From: Bryobacter sp. CoA8 C33
Lineage (GTDB): Bacteria; Acidobacteriota; Terriglobia; Bryobacterales; Bryobacteraceae
Direction: 5' to 3'
Length of the DNA stretch: 64,000 bases
Assembly: GCA_019931185.1 (NCBI GenBank)
Contig: JAINDK010000018.1
Coordinates: forward strand, 62,001 to 126,000
Numbering within the stretch: position 1 is the first letter of the stretch; each line of letters opens with the position of its first letter. Both the position numbers and the translations under genes were made by a program. A model generated the notes under the pieces. The model searched no databases. It saw only the letters and a program-made list of their open reading frames with translations, and was not told where the DNA came from. Positions 54,453 through 62,537 of this stretch are shown piece by piece.

Positions 54453-55795
54453 TCACGAAGAAAGCACTCTCGCGGCGCACCCTGCTGCGTGGCGCCGGAG
54501 CCGCCATTGCCCTGCCCGCCCTCGATGCCATGGCCCCCGCTCTTGCCTCGAGCCAACTGCCCGGCCCCCGCCCTGTCCGCATGGCCTTTGTCTATGTCCC
54601 CAATGGCATCGACATGCGCAATTGGACCCCGCCCGCCGATGGCCCCCTCCCCGCCCAACTCCCCCGTATTCTTCGCCCTCTCGAACCCTTCCGCGAAGAC
54701 ATCACGATCCTCTCGAATCTGACTCACAATGGCGGCCGCGCCCTGCTCGACGGCGCCGGTGATCATGGCCGTTGCTGTGGCGGCTACCTCAGTGGCGTCC
54801 ATGTCCGCAAGAGCTTCGTCGACATTCAGGCCGGCGTCTCAATGGATCAAATCGTCGCCAATGCCATCGGTCACAAAACACGCTTCCCCAGCCTGGAGGT
54901 CGGCCTCGAGGATGCCCGCCAGGCCGGCGATTGTGACAGCGGTTATTCCTGCGCCTACACCAACAATCTCGCCTGGCGCAGCGAGACTCAACCCCTCCCG
55001 CCTATCCTCGACCCCCGCGCCCTCTTTGAACGCCTCTTCGGTACCGGCGCCGAACTCTCCCCCGAGGCCCGTGCCCGCCAAGCCAAGTACCGCCGCTCGA
55101 TTCTCGATTTCGTTCAGAACGACACCCGCAAGCTCGAGTCCGCCCTTGGCCCGGCCGACCGGCGCAAGATTGACGAATATCTTTCCTCCATCCGCTCCAT
55201 TGAACTCCAACTCCAAAAGGCCGAAAACGATAACGCCGTCATCCACCCCGGCTTGGAAAAACCCTACGGCGTGCCGGCCGATTTCGCCGAGCACTTTAAG
55301 CTCATGACGGACATGATCACCGTTGCCTTCCAGGCCGACCTCTCCCGCATCGTTACCTTCCTCGTCACCCGCGAAGGCACCTCACGCCCCTATCGCGAGA
55401 TCGGCATCCCTGATGGTCACCACCCGCTTACTCACCACATGAATAAGCCGGAACTCCTTGAGAAGGTCACCCAGATCAACACCTACCATGTACAGCAGTT
55501 CGCCGGCTGGATCGAGAAGCTCAAGGCCGCCCGCGAAGGCGACGGCAATGTTCTCGAAAACTCGATGATCGTCTATGGCGCCGGTCTCAGCGACGGCAAC
55601 AAGCATACCCACGAAGACTTGCCCACTCTCATCGCCGGCGGCGGAGGCGGCTACATCCGCGGCGGCCGCCGCATCACCGCCCGCCGTGAGACCCCGATGT
55701 CCAACCTCTTCCTCACCATGATGGACCGCATGGGCGTCCAGGTCGATCACTTTGGTGATGCCACCGGAAGGCTGGCCGGGCTCGACCTCGCCTAG
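54449..55795 (+). CDS. DUF1552 family protein with twin-arginine leader
   Basis: The 448-residue protein begins with a Tat-type leader (LSRRTLLRGAGAAIALPALD) followed by the DUF1552 core: VRMAFVYVPNGIDMRNWTPP, then FREDITILSNLTHNGGRALL, GDHGRCCGGYLSGVHV and the C-terminal MIVYGAGLSDGNKHTHEDLP. It resembles DUF1501/sulfatase-like proteins in distant motif order. It is encoded with the DUF1592 protein by an ATGA overlap, so the pair likely forms one exported complex. Function not established. Confidence 0.93.
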   Translation: MITKKALSRRTLLRGAGAAIALPALDAMAPALASSQLPGPRPVRMAFVYVPNGIDMRNWTPPADGPLPAQLPRILRPLEPFREDITILSNLTHNGGRALLDGAGDHGRCCGGYLSGVHVRKSFVDIQAGVSMDQIVANAIGHKTRFPSLEVGLEDARQAGDCDSGYSCAYTNNLAWRSETQPLPPILDPRALFERLFGTGAELSPEARARQAKYRRSILDFVQNDTRKLESALGPADRRKIDEYLSSIRSIELQLQKAENDNAVIHPGLEKPYGVPADFAEHFKLMTDMITVAFQADLSRIVTFLVTREGTSRPYREIGIPDGHHPLTHHMNKPELLEKVTQINTYHVQQFAGWIEKLKAAREGDGNVLENSMIVYGAGLSDGNKHTHEDLPTLIAGGGGGYIRGGRRITARRETPMSNLFLTMMDRMGVQVDHFGDATGRLAGLDLA

Positions 55796-55801
55796 CTCAT
55801 C

Positions 55802-56554
55802 ATGCAAAGACTGGCGCCGGGCATCATCCCCCCCATGGGGGTTCTCTTCGACAGTGCCTTCGGGGACTCCCTCGAAGACTTGTTCACGCTCTGCCTTCTC
55901 TATAGCCTCGACAAGCGCGGCGAGTGCCGCGTGGCCGGCCTTACCACCAGCAAGCATTGCCTGGACTCCGCTCGCCTTCTCGAGGTCATGCAAAAGCTCT
56001 ACGGCGGCCGCCCCACCGCCATCGGCATGTCCACCACCGGCCCTCAACAACCGTCCGGCCCTCTGCTCCAGGCCGCCCTCGCCGGCCAATCCTTCTCCAT
56101 CCAGCGCGAGATCGATACCGCCGAACCCCACAATCTGCTGCGCAATCTGCTCGAGGGCTACCACGATGGTAATGCCGTCATTATCTCCACTGGGCCGCCC
56201 GCCAATCTGAACGAATTACTGCGCTTGCCCAAAGCCCTCCCTGTGGTGAAGGCGAAGGTCAAAACCCTCTATCTGGCTGGTCCCCACGCCACCCAGCCCC
56301 CTGACTGGCCCGGACCCGTCCAGTGGATTCGGGATGCCGATGCCGCCGCTCTCACCTATCAGCCCCAGCCGGCGGACTTCGAATGGAATCCCCTTCATCC
56401 CGTCAAACTCGCCCTCGAAGCCCAACCGGCCGCTTCCTGGAGCCGGGCTGGCCTCTTTGCCGCCCTCCGCGCGGTTCGCCGTGAAAAGGCCGATCCGGCC
56501 GGCACTGGGATCAAAGAACTCATGGCAACCCCACCCTCCAGAATGCGACCCTGA
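55802..56554 (+). CDS. Nucleoside-hydrolase-like protein with altered calcium site
   Basis: The 250-residue protein follows the nucleoside hydrolase layout: VLFDSAFGDSLEDLFTLCLL at the start, RVAGLTTSKHCLDSARLLEV, AVIISTGPPANLNELLRLPK and VKTLYLAGPH. The usual DxDxxxDD motif reads DSAFGDSLED, so one conserved aspartate is missing and the ribose-binding C-terminal half is short. It may be inactive or act on another ligand. It lies six bases after DUF1552 and overlaps the SGNH start (TGATG), so it is within the same operon. Confidence 0.7.
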   Translation: MQRLAPGIIPPMGVLFDSAFGDSLEDLFTLCLLYSLDKRGECRVAGLTTSKHCLDSARLLEVMQKLYGGRPTAIGMSTTGPQQPSGPLLQAALAGQSFSIQREIDTAEPHNLLRNLLEGYHDGNAVIISTGPPANLNELLRLPKALPVVKAKVKTLYLAGPHATQPPDWPGPVQWIRDADAAALTYQPQPADFEWNPLHPVKLALEAQPAASWSRAGLFAALRAVRREKADPAGTGIKELMATPPSRMRP

Positions 56555-57639
56555 TGCGCCGCCGCGACTTTACCTCCTTTTGCGCCCTGCCCCTGCTTAC
56601 CCACGCCCAAGCCAAGCCCGATCTCCGCTGGCACGACGCACGCCAACTCCGCGTCGAGGGCCAGGGCTGGTCTGATACTGCCTCCCCTTATGACCGTCTC
56701 CCCGCGCGCGCCGAATCCCTCGTCCGCCGCGAGGTCTGGGATCTCAGCCGCTACAGCTCAGGCATCGCTGTCCGCTTCGTCACCGATGCCACTACCTTGC
56801 ATGCCCGCTGGCGCCTCCGTCGTGAACAACTCTCCATGCCCAATACCGCCGGCATGGCCCACAGCGGCCTCGATCTCTATGTGCGCCCTTCCCCCGGCTC
56901 CTGGCGCTGGCTCGGCTTCGCTCCTCCAACCAAATTCCCCGACAACGAGTCCCCTCTCGTCGGCGCCATCCCCGCCGCTTCTCGGGAGTATCTTCTCTAC
57001 CTCCCCCTGTTTAATGCCGTCGAACGCCTCGAGATCGGCATCCCCGCCGGCAGTCGCATTGCGCCCGCCCCCGCCCGCCAACGCAAGCCCATTCTCTTCT
57101 ATGGCACCTCCATTACCCACGGTGCGGGCGCCTCACGCGCTGGCATGACGCACGCTTCGATCCTCGGCCGTCGCTTCGACCGCGAAGTCATCAATCTCGG
57201 CTTCTCCGGCAACGGCCGCATGGAAATCGAAATCGCCCGCCTGCTCACCGAGCTCGACCCCGCCGTCTACGTCATCGATTGCCTGCCCAATATCGTCGCC
57301 GCTCAGGTGCGCGAACGAACCCGGCCCCTGGTCGAAGAATTGCGCCGCGCCCGCCCCACTACCCCCATTGTCCTCGTCGAGGATCGCAACTACCAGGACG
57401 CTTTCCTCGTTGAAACCAAACGCAAGCGCAACGAACAAAGCCAGGCTGCTCTCCGCGAAGTCTTTGCCGGCTTCAAGAAACAGGGTCTGAAAAATATCAG
57501 TTACCTCCCCGCCGCCGGCCTCCTTGGCCGTGATGGCGAGGCTACCATTGACAGCTCCCACCCCACCGACCTCGGCTATGTTCGCCAGGCCGACGCCTTC
57601 GAGCGCGTCCTGCGCCGTATACTCAAACCGGCCGTTTAG
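56554..57639 (+). CDS. SGNH/GDSL-type hydrolase (exported)
   Basis: The 361-residue protein has a short twin-arginine-like leader (MRRRDFTSFCALPLLTHAQA), an N-terminal beta domain of SGNH-N type (about 25-170) and a catalytic domain with block I ILFYGTSITHGAGASRAG (Ser), block II NLGFSGNGRME (Gly and Asn) and block V DSSHPTDLGY (Asp and His). All four catalytic positions are kept, unlike the SGNH protein at 19.7 kb. It likely removes acyl or acetyl groups from a carbohydrate. Its start overlaps the previous stop (TGATG). Confidence 0.85.
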   Translation: MRRRDFTSFCALPLLTHAQAKPDLRWHDARQLRVEGQGWSDTASPYDRLPARAESLVRREVWDLSRYSSGIAVRFVTDATTLHARWRLRREQLSMPNTAGMAHSGLDLYVRPSPGSWRWLGFAPPTKFPDNESPLVGAIPAASREYLLYLPLFNAVERLEIGIPAGSRIAPAPARQRKPILFYGTSITHGAGASRAGMTHASILGRRFDREVINLGFSGNGRMEIEIARLLTELDPAVYVIDCLPNIVAAQVRERTRPLVEELRRARPTTPIVLVEDRNYQDAFLVETKRKRNEQSQAALREVFAGFKKQGLKNISYLPAAGLLGRDGEATIDSSHPTDLGYVRQADAFERVLRRILKPAV

Positions 57640-57742
57640 TTCCCACTCTTCCCCCTCCCTACGAAACTTTTCCGCGACAATTTCGTATACCCACATAAGC
57701 CCGAAGTCGCATCCGCCGTCCCGGGTGTATAACAAATTTCCC

Positions 57743-58084
57743 ATGCCCTTGAAACTTCAATTGGACCGTGTCGGCAGCACCCTCCTCATCACTGTATCCG
57801 GCGACTTCATTCTGGGCCAACCGCTCCGCAATGTCTCTCAGGCCATTCGCGACGCGGCCGCGGTCAAGGGCTTCGTGATCGATCTCAGTCTCTGCAGCCG
57901 CGTCGATAGCTCCGGCCTCGGAGAATTGCTCCTCTGCTACAGCCTCGCCACCCGCGAGCACAAGAAACTTTTGCTTACCGGTGCGTCCGGCTACATCCGT
58001 GAAACCATGCGGATCGCCCGGGTTGATACCGTCTTGCTCTCGGCCTCCACCCGTGAGGCCGCCCTCGCCCTCGTCGAGCCTTAG
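57743..58084 (+). CDS. STAS-domain anti-sigma-factor antagonist
   Basis: The 113-residue protein is a single STAS domain: [20 protein letters not shown], then [20 protein letters not shown], with the phosphorylatable Ser at 56-57, and [20 protein letters not shown]. Such proteins are switched by phosphorylation and by PP2C phosphatases like the one at 13.9 kb. No anti-sigma kinase is adjacent. The stop overlaps the stop of the convergent sigma54 activator by four bases (TTAG) inside the short palindrome AGCCTTAGGCT. Confidence 0.88.
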   Translation: MPLKLQLDRVGSTLLITVSGDFILGQPLRNVSQAIRDAAAVKGFVIDLSLCSRVDSSGLGELLLCYSLATREHKKLLLTGASGYIRETMRIARVDTVLLSASTREAALALVEP

Positions 58085-59781
58085 GCTTCCAGCTCCGTCC
58101 TCAGCCCCAGATTCCGCACCATCCGCAGCAGTGAGTTCGGATGGACTCCCAGAATTTGCGCGGCCGCCTTATAGTCACCTCGCCCCTTGCGCCATGCCTC
58201 CACGATCGCCGCCCGCTTCGCGTCGTGCACGCTCCGGTGAAAAGCAGGCGCATCCTCCGCCGGCGCCAATTCCAGCAGATTGTCCGGCAGGTCCTCCACT
58301 TGCACTTCCGCCAGGTCCCCCAGTACCACCGCCCGCTCCACGACATTCTCCAACTCCCGGATATTCCCCGGCCAGTCATAGGCCCGCAGCGCCGCCATCG
58401 CCCCCGCGCTGAACCCATTTACCTGCCGTCCCGCCGAGGCCGCCGCCCGCGCCAGAAATCCTCGCGCCAGTAGTTCGATATCCTCACCCCGTTCCCGCAA
58501 CGGCGGCGTTCGCAACGTGATGACATTCAGGCGATGAAAAAGATCTTCCCGGAAGGCTCCCCGCCGTACCTCCGCCGACAAATCCCGATTCGTTGCCGCC
58601 ACGACCCGTATGTCCAACGCAATCACCTTGCGGCCCCCCACCCGCTCACACTCCCGCTGCTGCAATACCCGCAGCATCTTCGCTTGCAATGCCAAGGGCA
58701 TCTCACCAATTTCATCGAGGAATACCGTTCCTCCCGCCGCCAGTTCCAGCTTCCCTTGCCGCTGTTCGGTGGCCCCCGTGAACGCACCCTTCTCGTGGCC
58801 AAATAACTCGCTTTCCAGCAGATTCTCCGCAATCGCCGCGCAGTTTAGCGCCACAAACGGCCGTCCATGACGCGAACTCAACCGGTGCAGCGCCCGCGCC
58901 ACCAGTTCTTTGCCCGTTCCCGATTCTCCCTGGATGAGCACCGTCGTGTCCCGCGGCGCGATCTTCTCGATCTGCCTCACCAGCGCCCGCGTCGACGTCG
59001 ATTCCCCCAGGATCCCCGTCGGCGGCACTGCCCGTTCCTCGGCCAACTCCGCCCGGATCTGCAGGTTCGTGATTTCCGCGGCCGTTTCCAACGATGCACT
59101 GGCAATCGCGCACAAGGCGGCAAAGACCGACTCGGTTCCCTCCACCTGCTCGCCATGCCACAGCAGGCATGCCCCATGGCCCGGCCCGTAGCGGAACGTC
59201 TGCACCAATAGCCCTTCTTTTCGGGCTGCCCCCTGTCCCAATACCTCCCCCAGATACTTCTCCCATCCTTTGTCCTCTTCCCGTCCCCGGAGTACCAGAC
59301 GCGCCGCCCAATCCGCCGGCGTTCCCCCCACGAATACGTCCAGCAGCCCCGATCCCACCTCCGCCCCCGCAATCTCCCGCACCTGCGCCTCAAATGGCCC
59401 CTGATCCTCAAGATCGAGTCCGTGCATCGACCGGAACAGAAAGAATAAACTGCACGCCGCAATCAGTGAATGCCCGCGCTCTCCCTCCTCCTCCACACGC
59501 AGCAATAACTCCACTTCTCCCAGTTGAATGTGGTCCCCATCACGCAGCACCGATTCTCCCACCACAACCCCGTTCAACGAACACGGCGCCGCCGGCGCCA
59601 GCAAGCTCAGCGAAAACAACTCGCCCTTTACCTCAATATCGACATGCCGCGGCGCCAATTGCCGCCCTTTCAGCACGATGTCGCAATCCTCGCTCGCCCC
59701 GATCCGGTTGCGTCCTCCAGATAACTCGAAGCGCAGACCCGCCTCCGGACCTCGCACGACAATGAGTTTCGCTGAATTCAT
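58081..59781 (-). CDS. FHA-domain sigma54-dependent transcriptional activator
   Basis: The 566-residue activator has an N-terminal FHA domain (about 20-95; [20 protein letters not shown], where the usual Ser of SxxH is Ala43), a GAF-like middle (about 105-245), an AAA+ domain (Walker A GESGTGKE at 285-292, sigma54-contact loop GAFTGA at 332-337, Walker [13 protein letters not shown]) and a Fis-type HTH (about 525-560; [20 protein letters not shown]). It activates sigma54 promoters, perhaps on a phospho-signal. Start ATG 59781; an in-frame GTG at 59802 is possible. It is divergent from a small secreted gene whose promoter fits sigma54. Confidence 0.93.
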   Translation of the reverse strand: MNSAKLIVVRGPEAGLRFELSGGRNRIGASEDCDIVLKGRQLAPRHVDIEVKGELFSLSLLAPAAPCSLNGVVVGESVLRDGDHIQLGEVELLLRVEEEGERGHSLIAACSLFFLFRSMHGLDLEDQGPFEAQVREIAGAEVGSGLLDVFVGGTPADWAARLVLRGREEDKGWEKYLGEVLGQGAARKEGLLVQTFRYGPGHGACLLWHGEQVEGTESVFAALCAIASASLETAAEITNLQIRAELAEERAVPPTGILGESTSTRALVRQIEKIAPRDTTVLIQGESGTGKELVARALHRLSSRHGRPFVALNCAAIAENLLESELFGHEKGAFTGATEQRQGKLELAAGGTVFLDEIGEMPLALQAKMLRVLQQRECERVGGRKVIALDIRVVAATNRDLSAEVRRGAFREDLFHRLNVITLRTPPLRERGEDIELLARGFLARAAASAGRQVNGFSAGAMAALRAYDWPGNIRELENVVERAVVLGDLAEVQVEDLPDNLLELAPAEDAPAFHRSVHDAKRAAIVEAWRKGRGDYKAAAQILGVHPNSLLRMVRNLGLRTELEA

Positions 59782-59839
59782 CGTGTTGCTCGAGCTTGAC
59801 ACTTTGCGCCAAGCCCCTTCTTCCTTTCGCGCGGCTGCT

Positions 59840-59945
59840 GATTTACCCTACTGGATATCGATTCACTCTCCGGCTTCGAAATCATACCAGATAACAATGT
59901 AAGTTATTGATTTTATGAAGATCGATCCTTGGCCCTCCGCTTGCA
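59840..59945 (+). promoter_or_regulatory. Sigma54 promoter and upstream region of the first small secreted gene
   Basis: TGGCCCTCCGCTTGCA at 59930-59945 matches the -24/-12 sigma54 consensus with GG (59931-59932) and GC (59943-59944) separated by the required ten bases. It predicts a start of transcription near 59956, about 50 bases before ATG 60006. Upstream, TATCGATTCACTCTCCGG (59856-59873) and GTAAGTTATTGATTT (59899-59913) recur before the second paralog at the same distances and may be activator sites. The whole 106 bp aligns without gaps to 60615-60720. Confidence 0.72.
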
Positions 59946-60005
59946 CCCTTCCCTCGCGTCCGGTACACAAGACCGGTAAATCACCAAAGAAAAGGGAGCA
60001 CTCCA

Positions 60006-60392
60006 ATGAAAACGACATTCGCCACCATCATCTTCGCCGCCATCGCCATGACTGCCTCTGGAGCTGAACAACTCAACTTCGCCACGCAAAACCCCATCGT
60101 TGTCGGAAAGCAAACCCTGCCCGCCGGTGACTATACCGTGGCACGTAACGAACTGCACGGCTTCCTCTTCCTCGAAAACAGAATGAACCGGGCCAGGGTG
60201 GTAATTCCTCTGCCGGTGGTCGACGACGCCCCCCGCAGAGCCACCAAGCCCACTATCACCCTTTCCTGCACCGCCAACGCTTGCCGTGTCTTCGAGATCT
60301 CCGGCTTGACTAAGGGTAATGCCTACCGCGCCTTCGGCCCACCCACGGGCGAAATCGTCGCCATCACCCTGCGCGGCGCCAACGCCGACTAA
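60006..60392 (+). CDS. Small secreted protein, paralog A
   Basis: The 128-residue protein has a signal peptide (MKTTFATIIFAAIAMTASGA) and a compact beta-rich domain. It shares with the gene at 60777 the motifs NPIVVGKQTLPAGDYTVAR, a cysteine pair (LSCTANACRVFEI) and the C-terminal SGLTKGNAYRAFGPPTGEIV. Proteins with VGxxxLPAGxYTV motifs are common in Acidobacteria, but I know no function. GGGAG lies eight bases before ATG 60006. Its promoter region fits sigma54 control by the divergent activator, and a terminator follows. Confidence 0.82.
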   Translation: MKTTFATIIFAAIAMTASGAEQLNFATQNPIVVGKQTLPAGDYTVARNELHGFLFLENRMNRARVVIPLPVVDDAPRRATKPTITLSCTANACRVFEISGLTKGNAYRAFGPPTGEIVAITLRGANAD

Positions 60393-60417
60393 CATTCCAG
60401 CTCACAGAAAGTGCACT

Positions 60418-60457
60418 AAGGCGGCGGGCCGATCCGGGTCCGCCGCCTTGCCGTTTT
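60418..60457 (+). terminator. Intrinsic terminator of paralog A
   Basis: A 10-bp stem (aaggcggcgg at 60418-60427 and ccgccgcctt at 60440-60449) with a GC-rich loop is followed by GCCGTTTTTC. It lies 25 bp after the stop, so the two paralogs are separate transcription units. Confidence 0.85.
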
Positions 60458-60614
60458 TCTCATTATTCCCTGCACTTTACCCCAGCGAACGAGCCTTGGA
60501 CCAGAATCCCATCGCGGCCCTTCTCTTCCCTCTTGCTCGCCACCTTCCTCCCCAACTATTGGCCCCCGCCGCCTGGTCCAACCGAACTGAATTCCCCCAT
60601 CCCTTATGCGAGCG
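60458..60614. other. Non-coding stretch between terminator A and promoter B
   Basis: These 157 bp hold no convincing gene, repeat or RNA signal. Together with the flanking terminator and promoter they separate the two paralogs. Confidence 0.5.
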
Positions 60615-60720
60615 GATTAACCCAACGGTTTATCCATTCACCCTCCGGTTAGCAAATCCAATCTGGAATCCCCGTAAGTCATTGATTTCCCGTATGTCGG
60701 GCGTTGGCATCCCGATTGCA
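60615..60720 (+). promoter_or_regulatory. Sigma54 promoter and upstream region of the second small secreted gene
   Basis: TGGCATCCCGATTGCA at 60705-60720 has GG (60706-60707) and GC (60718-60719) ten bases apart, an almost ideal sigma54 site. Transcription should start near 60731, about 46 bases before ATG 60777. The upstream blocks TATCCATTCACCCTCCGG (60631-60648) and GTAAGTCATTGATTT (60674-60688) lie at the same distances as in the first promoter. By eye about two thirds of the 106 positions are identical. Confidence 0.75.
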
Positions 60721-60776
60721 AACTTCTCCTGTGCTCGGCACCCAAGACCGGCAAACAAGAAAACGAAAGCACCTCA

Positions 60777-61169
60777 ATGAAAACAATCCTTCTCAGCATC
60801 ATGATCGCCGCCACCGCAATCACCGCCTTTGCAGCGGAAAGGCAATTGCGATTTTCCACCAGCAAGCCGATTATCGTGGGAAAAAAGACTTTGCCAGCCG
60901 GGTCCTACACCGTTGAGCGCGGAGGGGTGAGCCGGCGGGCAATTTACATTGAAAGCAAATTGAGCCGCGAAGGTGCTTTCCTTAGCCTGCCCATCCTTGT
61001 TGATACCGCCTCGAGCCCTTCATCCCCTGCCATAAAACTCGCCTGTGATTCCGCTTCCTGCCAAGTCGTCCAGGTTTCCGGCCTGACGGAGGGCAATACA
61101 TACCGCTCCGTTAGCGCTCCCAATGGTGAGATGGTCGTAATCTCGATGCGTAGTCCTAACGCGGAATAG
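60777..61169 (+). CDS. Small secreted protein, paralog B
   Basis: The 130-residue protein has a signal peptide (MKTILLSIMIAATAITAFAA) and the same domain as paralog A: KPIIVGKKTLPAGSYTVER, LACDSASCQVVQVSGLTEG and APNGEMVVISM. The cysteine pair (C-x4-C) is kept and may form a disulfide hairpin. The ribosome site is weaker than in paralog A. The tandem arrangement with duplicated promoter regions indicates a local duplication followed by divergence while the control region was preserved. Confidence 0.82.
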   Translation: MKTILLSIMIAATAITAFAAERQLRFSTSKPIIVGKKTLPAGSYTVERGGVSRRAIYIESKLSREGAFLSLPILVDTASSPSSPAIKLACDSASCQVVQVSGLTEGNTYRSVSAPNGEMVVISMRSPNAE

Positions 61170-61190
61170 ATCTTATCCTGACAGAGAGAA

Positions 61191-61234
61191 CAACAGGGTG
61201 GCAGCCTTACCGGGTTTGCCGCCCTGCTGTTTGT
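61191..61234 (+). terminator. Probable terminator of paralog B (imperfect hairpin)
   Basis: GGTGGCA (61197-61203) pairs with TGCCGCC (61217-61223), and AACAG pairs with CTGTT across a bulge, giving an imperfect hairpin that starts 22 bp after the stop. The T-run is short (TTTG), so confidence is moderate. Confidence 0.5.
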
Positions 61235-61462
61235 GCTCAAGCGCTTCTCCCGCTTGATCGAAGCAGCGTTTCCCCCAACGCTGGGCAACTCCCTCATGGC
61301 CCCGGCGCTCTTTGCTGTCCGCTACTACGCCTGCCGCTTTGTCCTGTCCCGGCCTTTCTTTTCCCCCCGGAGGCCAATCAGTAGGAAGCCACGAGCAAAA
61401 GCCTAAGATCCTCACTCGCCCCCTTCCTCATCCTCGCCTTCCCCATGACTACCTCTGGCGCT
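61235..61462. other. Non-coding stretch left of the MITE-like element
   Basis: I see no gene with a ribosome site, domain or normal codon pattern in these 228 bp. Short open frames on both strands look like chance frames in GC-rich DNA. Confidence 0.5.
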
Positions 61463-61629
61463 CTAGGAGCCTGTTGAAAAAATCCCCTCTTGCCGATTTC
61501 AACCCTTTCAAGGGGGTCAGCAAACCATTGCCAGCCCGCTGCCGATCGATTCTGGGCCGTTTGTGGGCCAAGAATTTTCAACTCGTGAGGCCGCTTTTCG
61601 AAACAGCGAGTTTTTCAACAAGTTCCTAG
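61463..61629. mobile_element. MITE-like element with CTAG target duplication
   Basis: A 159-bp element (61467-61625) has terminal inverted repeats GAGCCTGTTGAAAAA and, at the right end, the reverse complement of GAACTTGTTGAAAAA (13 of 15 match). It is flanked on both sides by CTAG (61463-61466 and 61626-61629), as expected for a 4-bp target duplication. The ends and the YTAR-like target resemble IS5-group insertion sequences. No transposase is encoded, so it is either a non-autonomous MITE or an internally deleted insertion sequence. No second copy was noticed in the window. Confidence 0.75.
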
Positions 61630-61793
61630 ATCTGTCCCGCCTCGCCAGCGATTGCAAATAGCTGTCTTGCCGGCGCTGCCCGCCGCCCCGGCAAGTTCCG
61701 ATGCTGCCGAGTCCACCATCAGTGCCTCTGTCACTTTGACAAGATCTTCCGCTCACACTCGTTCGCTTTCCTCTGCCGCCGCCCGGTATCTCC
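61630..61793. other. Non-coding stretch right of the MITE-like element
   Basis: These 164 bp lie between the element and the end of the J-like gene. No gene or clear terminator was recognised. Confidence 0.45.
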
Positions 61794-62537
61794 CTATTTG
61801 TCGCGCACCGTGACGGGTATTTGCTTCCACATCGTGATGGCGCTCGGTTTGCTCTGTATAGCGTTTTCCTTGACCGCCGGCTCAGGCACCGCGTCCGGAA
61901 CCACCTGCCCCCGCGCCGGCTCTTTCAAGGACCTGAGCGTCGAGCTCAGACTCCCCAATCCCGCTGTCTCCTCGGCAGCTTTCTCCTCGGTCCTTAACAC
62001 CGGCCAGATGCGCTTCGGATCAGGCAGATTTTCCTCCAAATAGTCCATTCCCGCCGCCGTGATCTGCATCTTCGACTTGTCGTCAACACTGATATGTCCC
62101 AATGTCTTCAAATACCAAAGACACAACTGGATCTGCTCCTCGGTCATTCGCACCATTTTCTCGAACTGCCTTAAAGTAACCGTGGGCACCCGTGGATTCT
62201 GGCACCGTACGTCGTACAGTAGGCACAGCATCGCCATTCGCCGATCCCGCTCCAGGGGCAGGTTCTCAAAGAAGCGCATCCCGGAGAAAACGACCTCCCG
62301 TTCATCTTCCCCGCCACGCACGGCATCAAACATCTTCCTTGCCGCCGGATCCATCAAAACCTCAAGAGCTAGATTGATTTCACGCAGCTTTTCTTCATTC
62401 GGCTCAGACCCCTTCTTCACGTCGTACATGGCAAACAGCGCGTTGTACGCCATTTGGATCACGTCGGGTGTCGCCTTCGAATCGATGCCAAGTAGTTTGT
62501 AGTGGTCCTGAAATTTTCCTGCGGCAGCACTTCCCAT
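61794..62537 (-). CDS. J-domain-like protein without the HPD motif
   Basis: From ATG 62537 the product has 247 residues. Residues about 8-75 follow a J-domain (DHYKLLGIDSKATPDVIQMA, then LREINLALEVLMDPAARKMF), but the HPD loop between helices II and III reads FAMYDVKKGSEPNEEK, so stimulation of DnaK is unlikely. The middle (about 80-165; TVTLRQFEKMVRMTEEQIQL, CLWYLKTLGHISVDDKSKMQ) looks like a winged helix, and the C-terminus is low-complexity and polar. The start is uncertain, since no clear ribosome site is visible and in-frame codons extend to 62651. Function unknown. Confidence 0.65.
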   Translation of the reverse strand: MGSAAAGKFQDHYKLLGIDSKATPDVIQMAYNALFAMYDVKKGSEPNEEKLREINLALEVLMDPAARKMFDAVRGGEDEREVVFSGMRFFENLPLERDRRMAMLCLLYDVRCQNPRVPTVTLRQFEKMVRMTEEQIQLCLWYLKTLGHISVDDKSKMQITAAGMDYLEENLPDPKRIWPVLRTEEKAAEETAGLGSLSSTLRSLKEPARGQVVPDAVPEPAVKENAIQSKPSAITMWKQIPVTVRDK

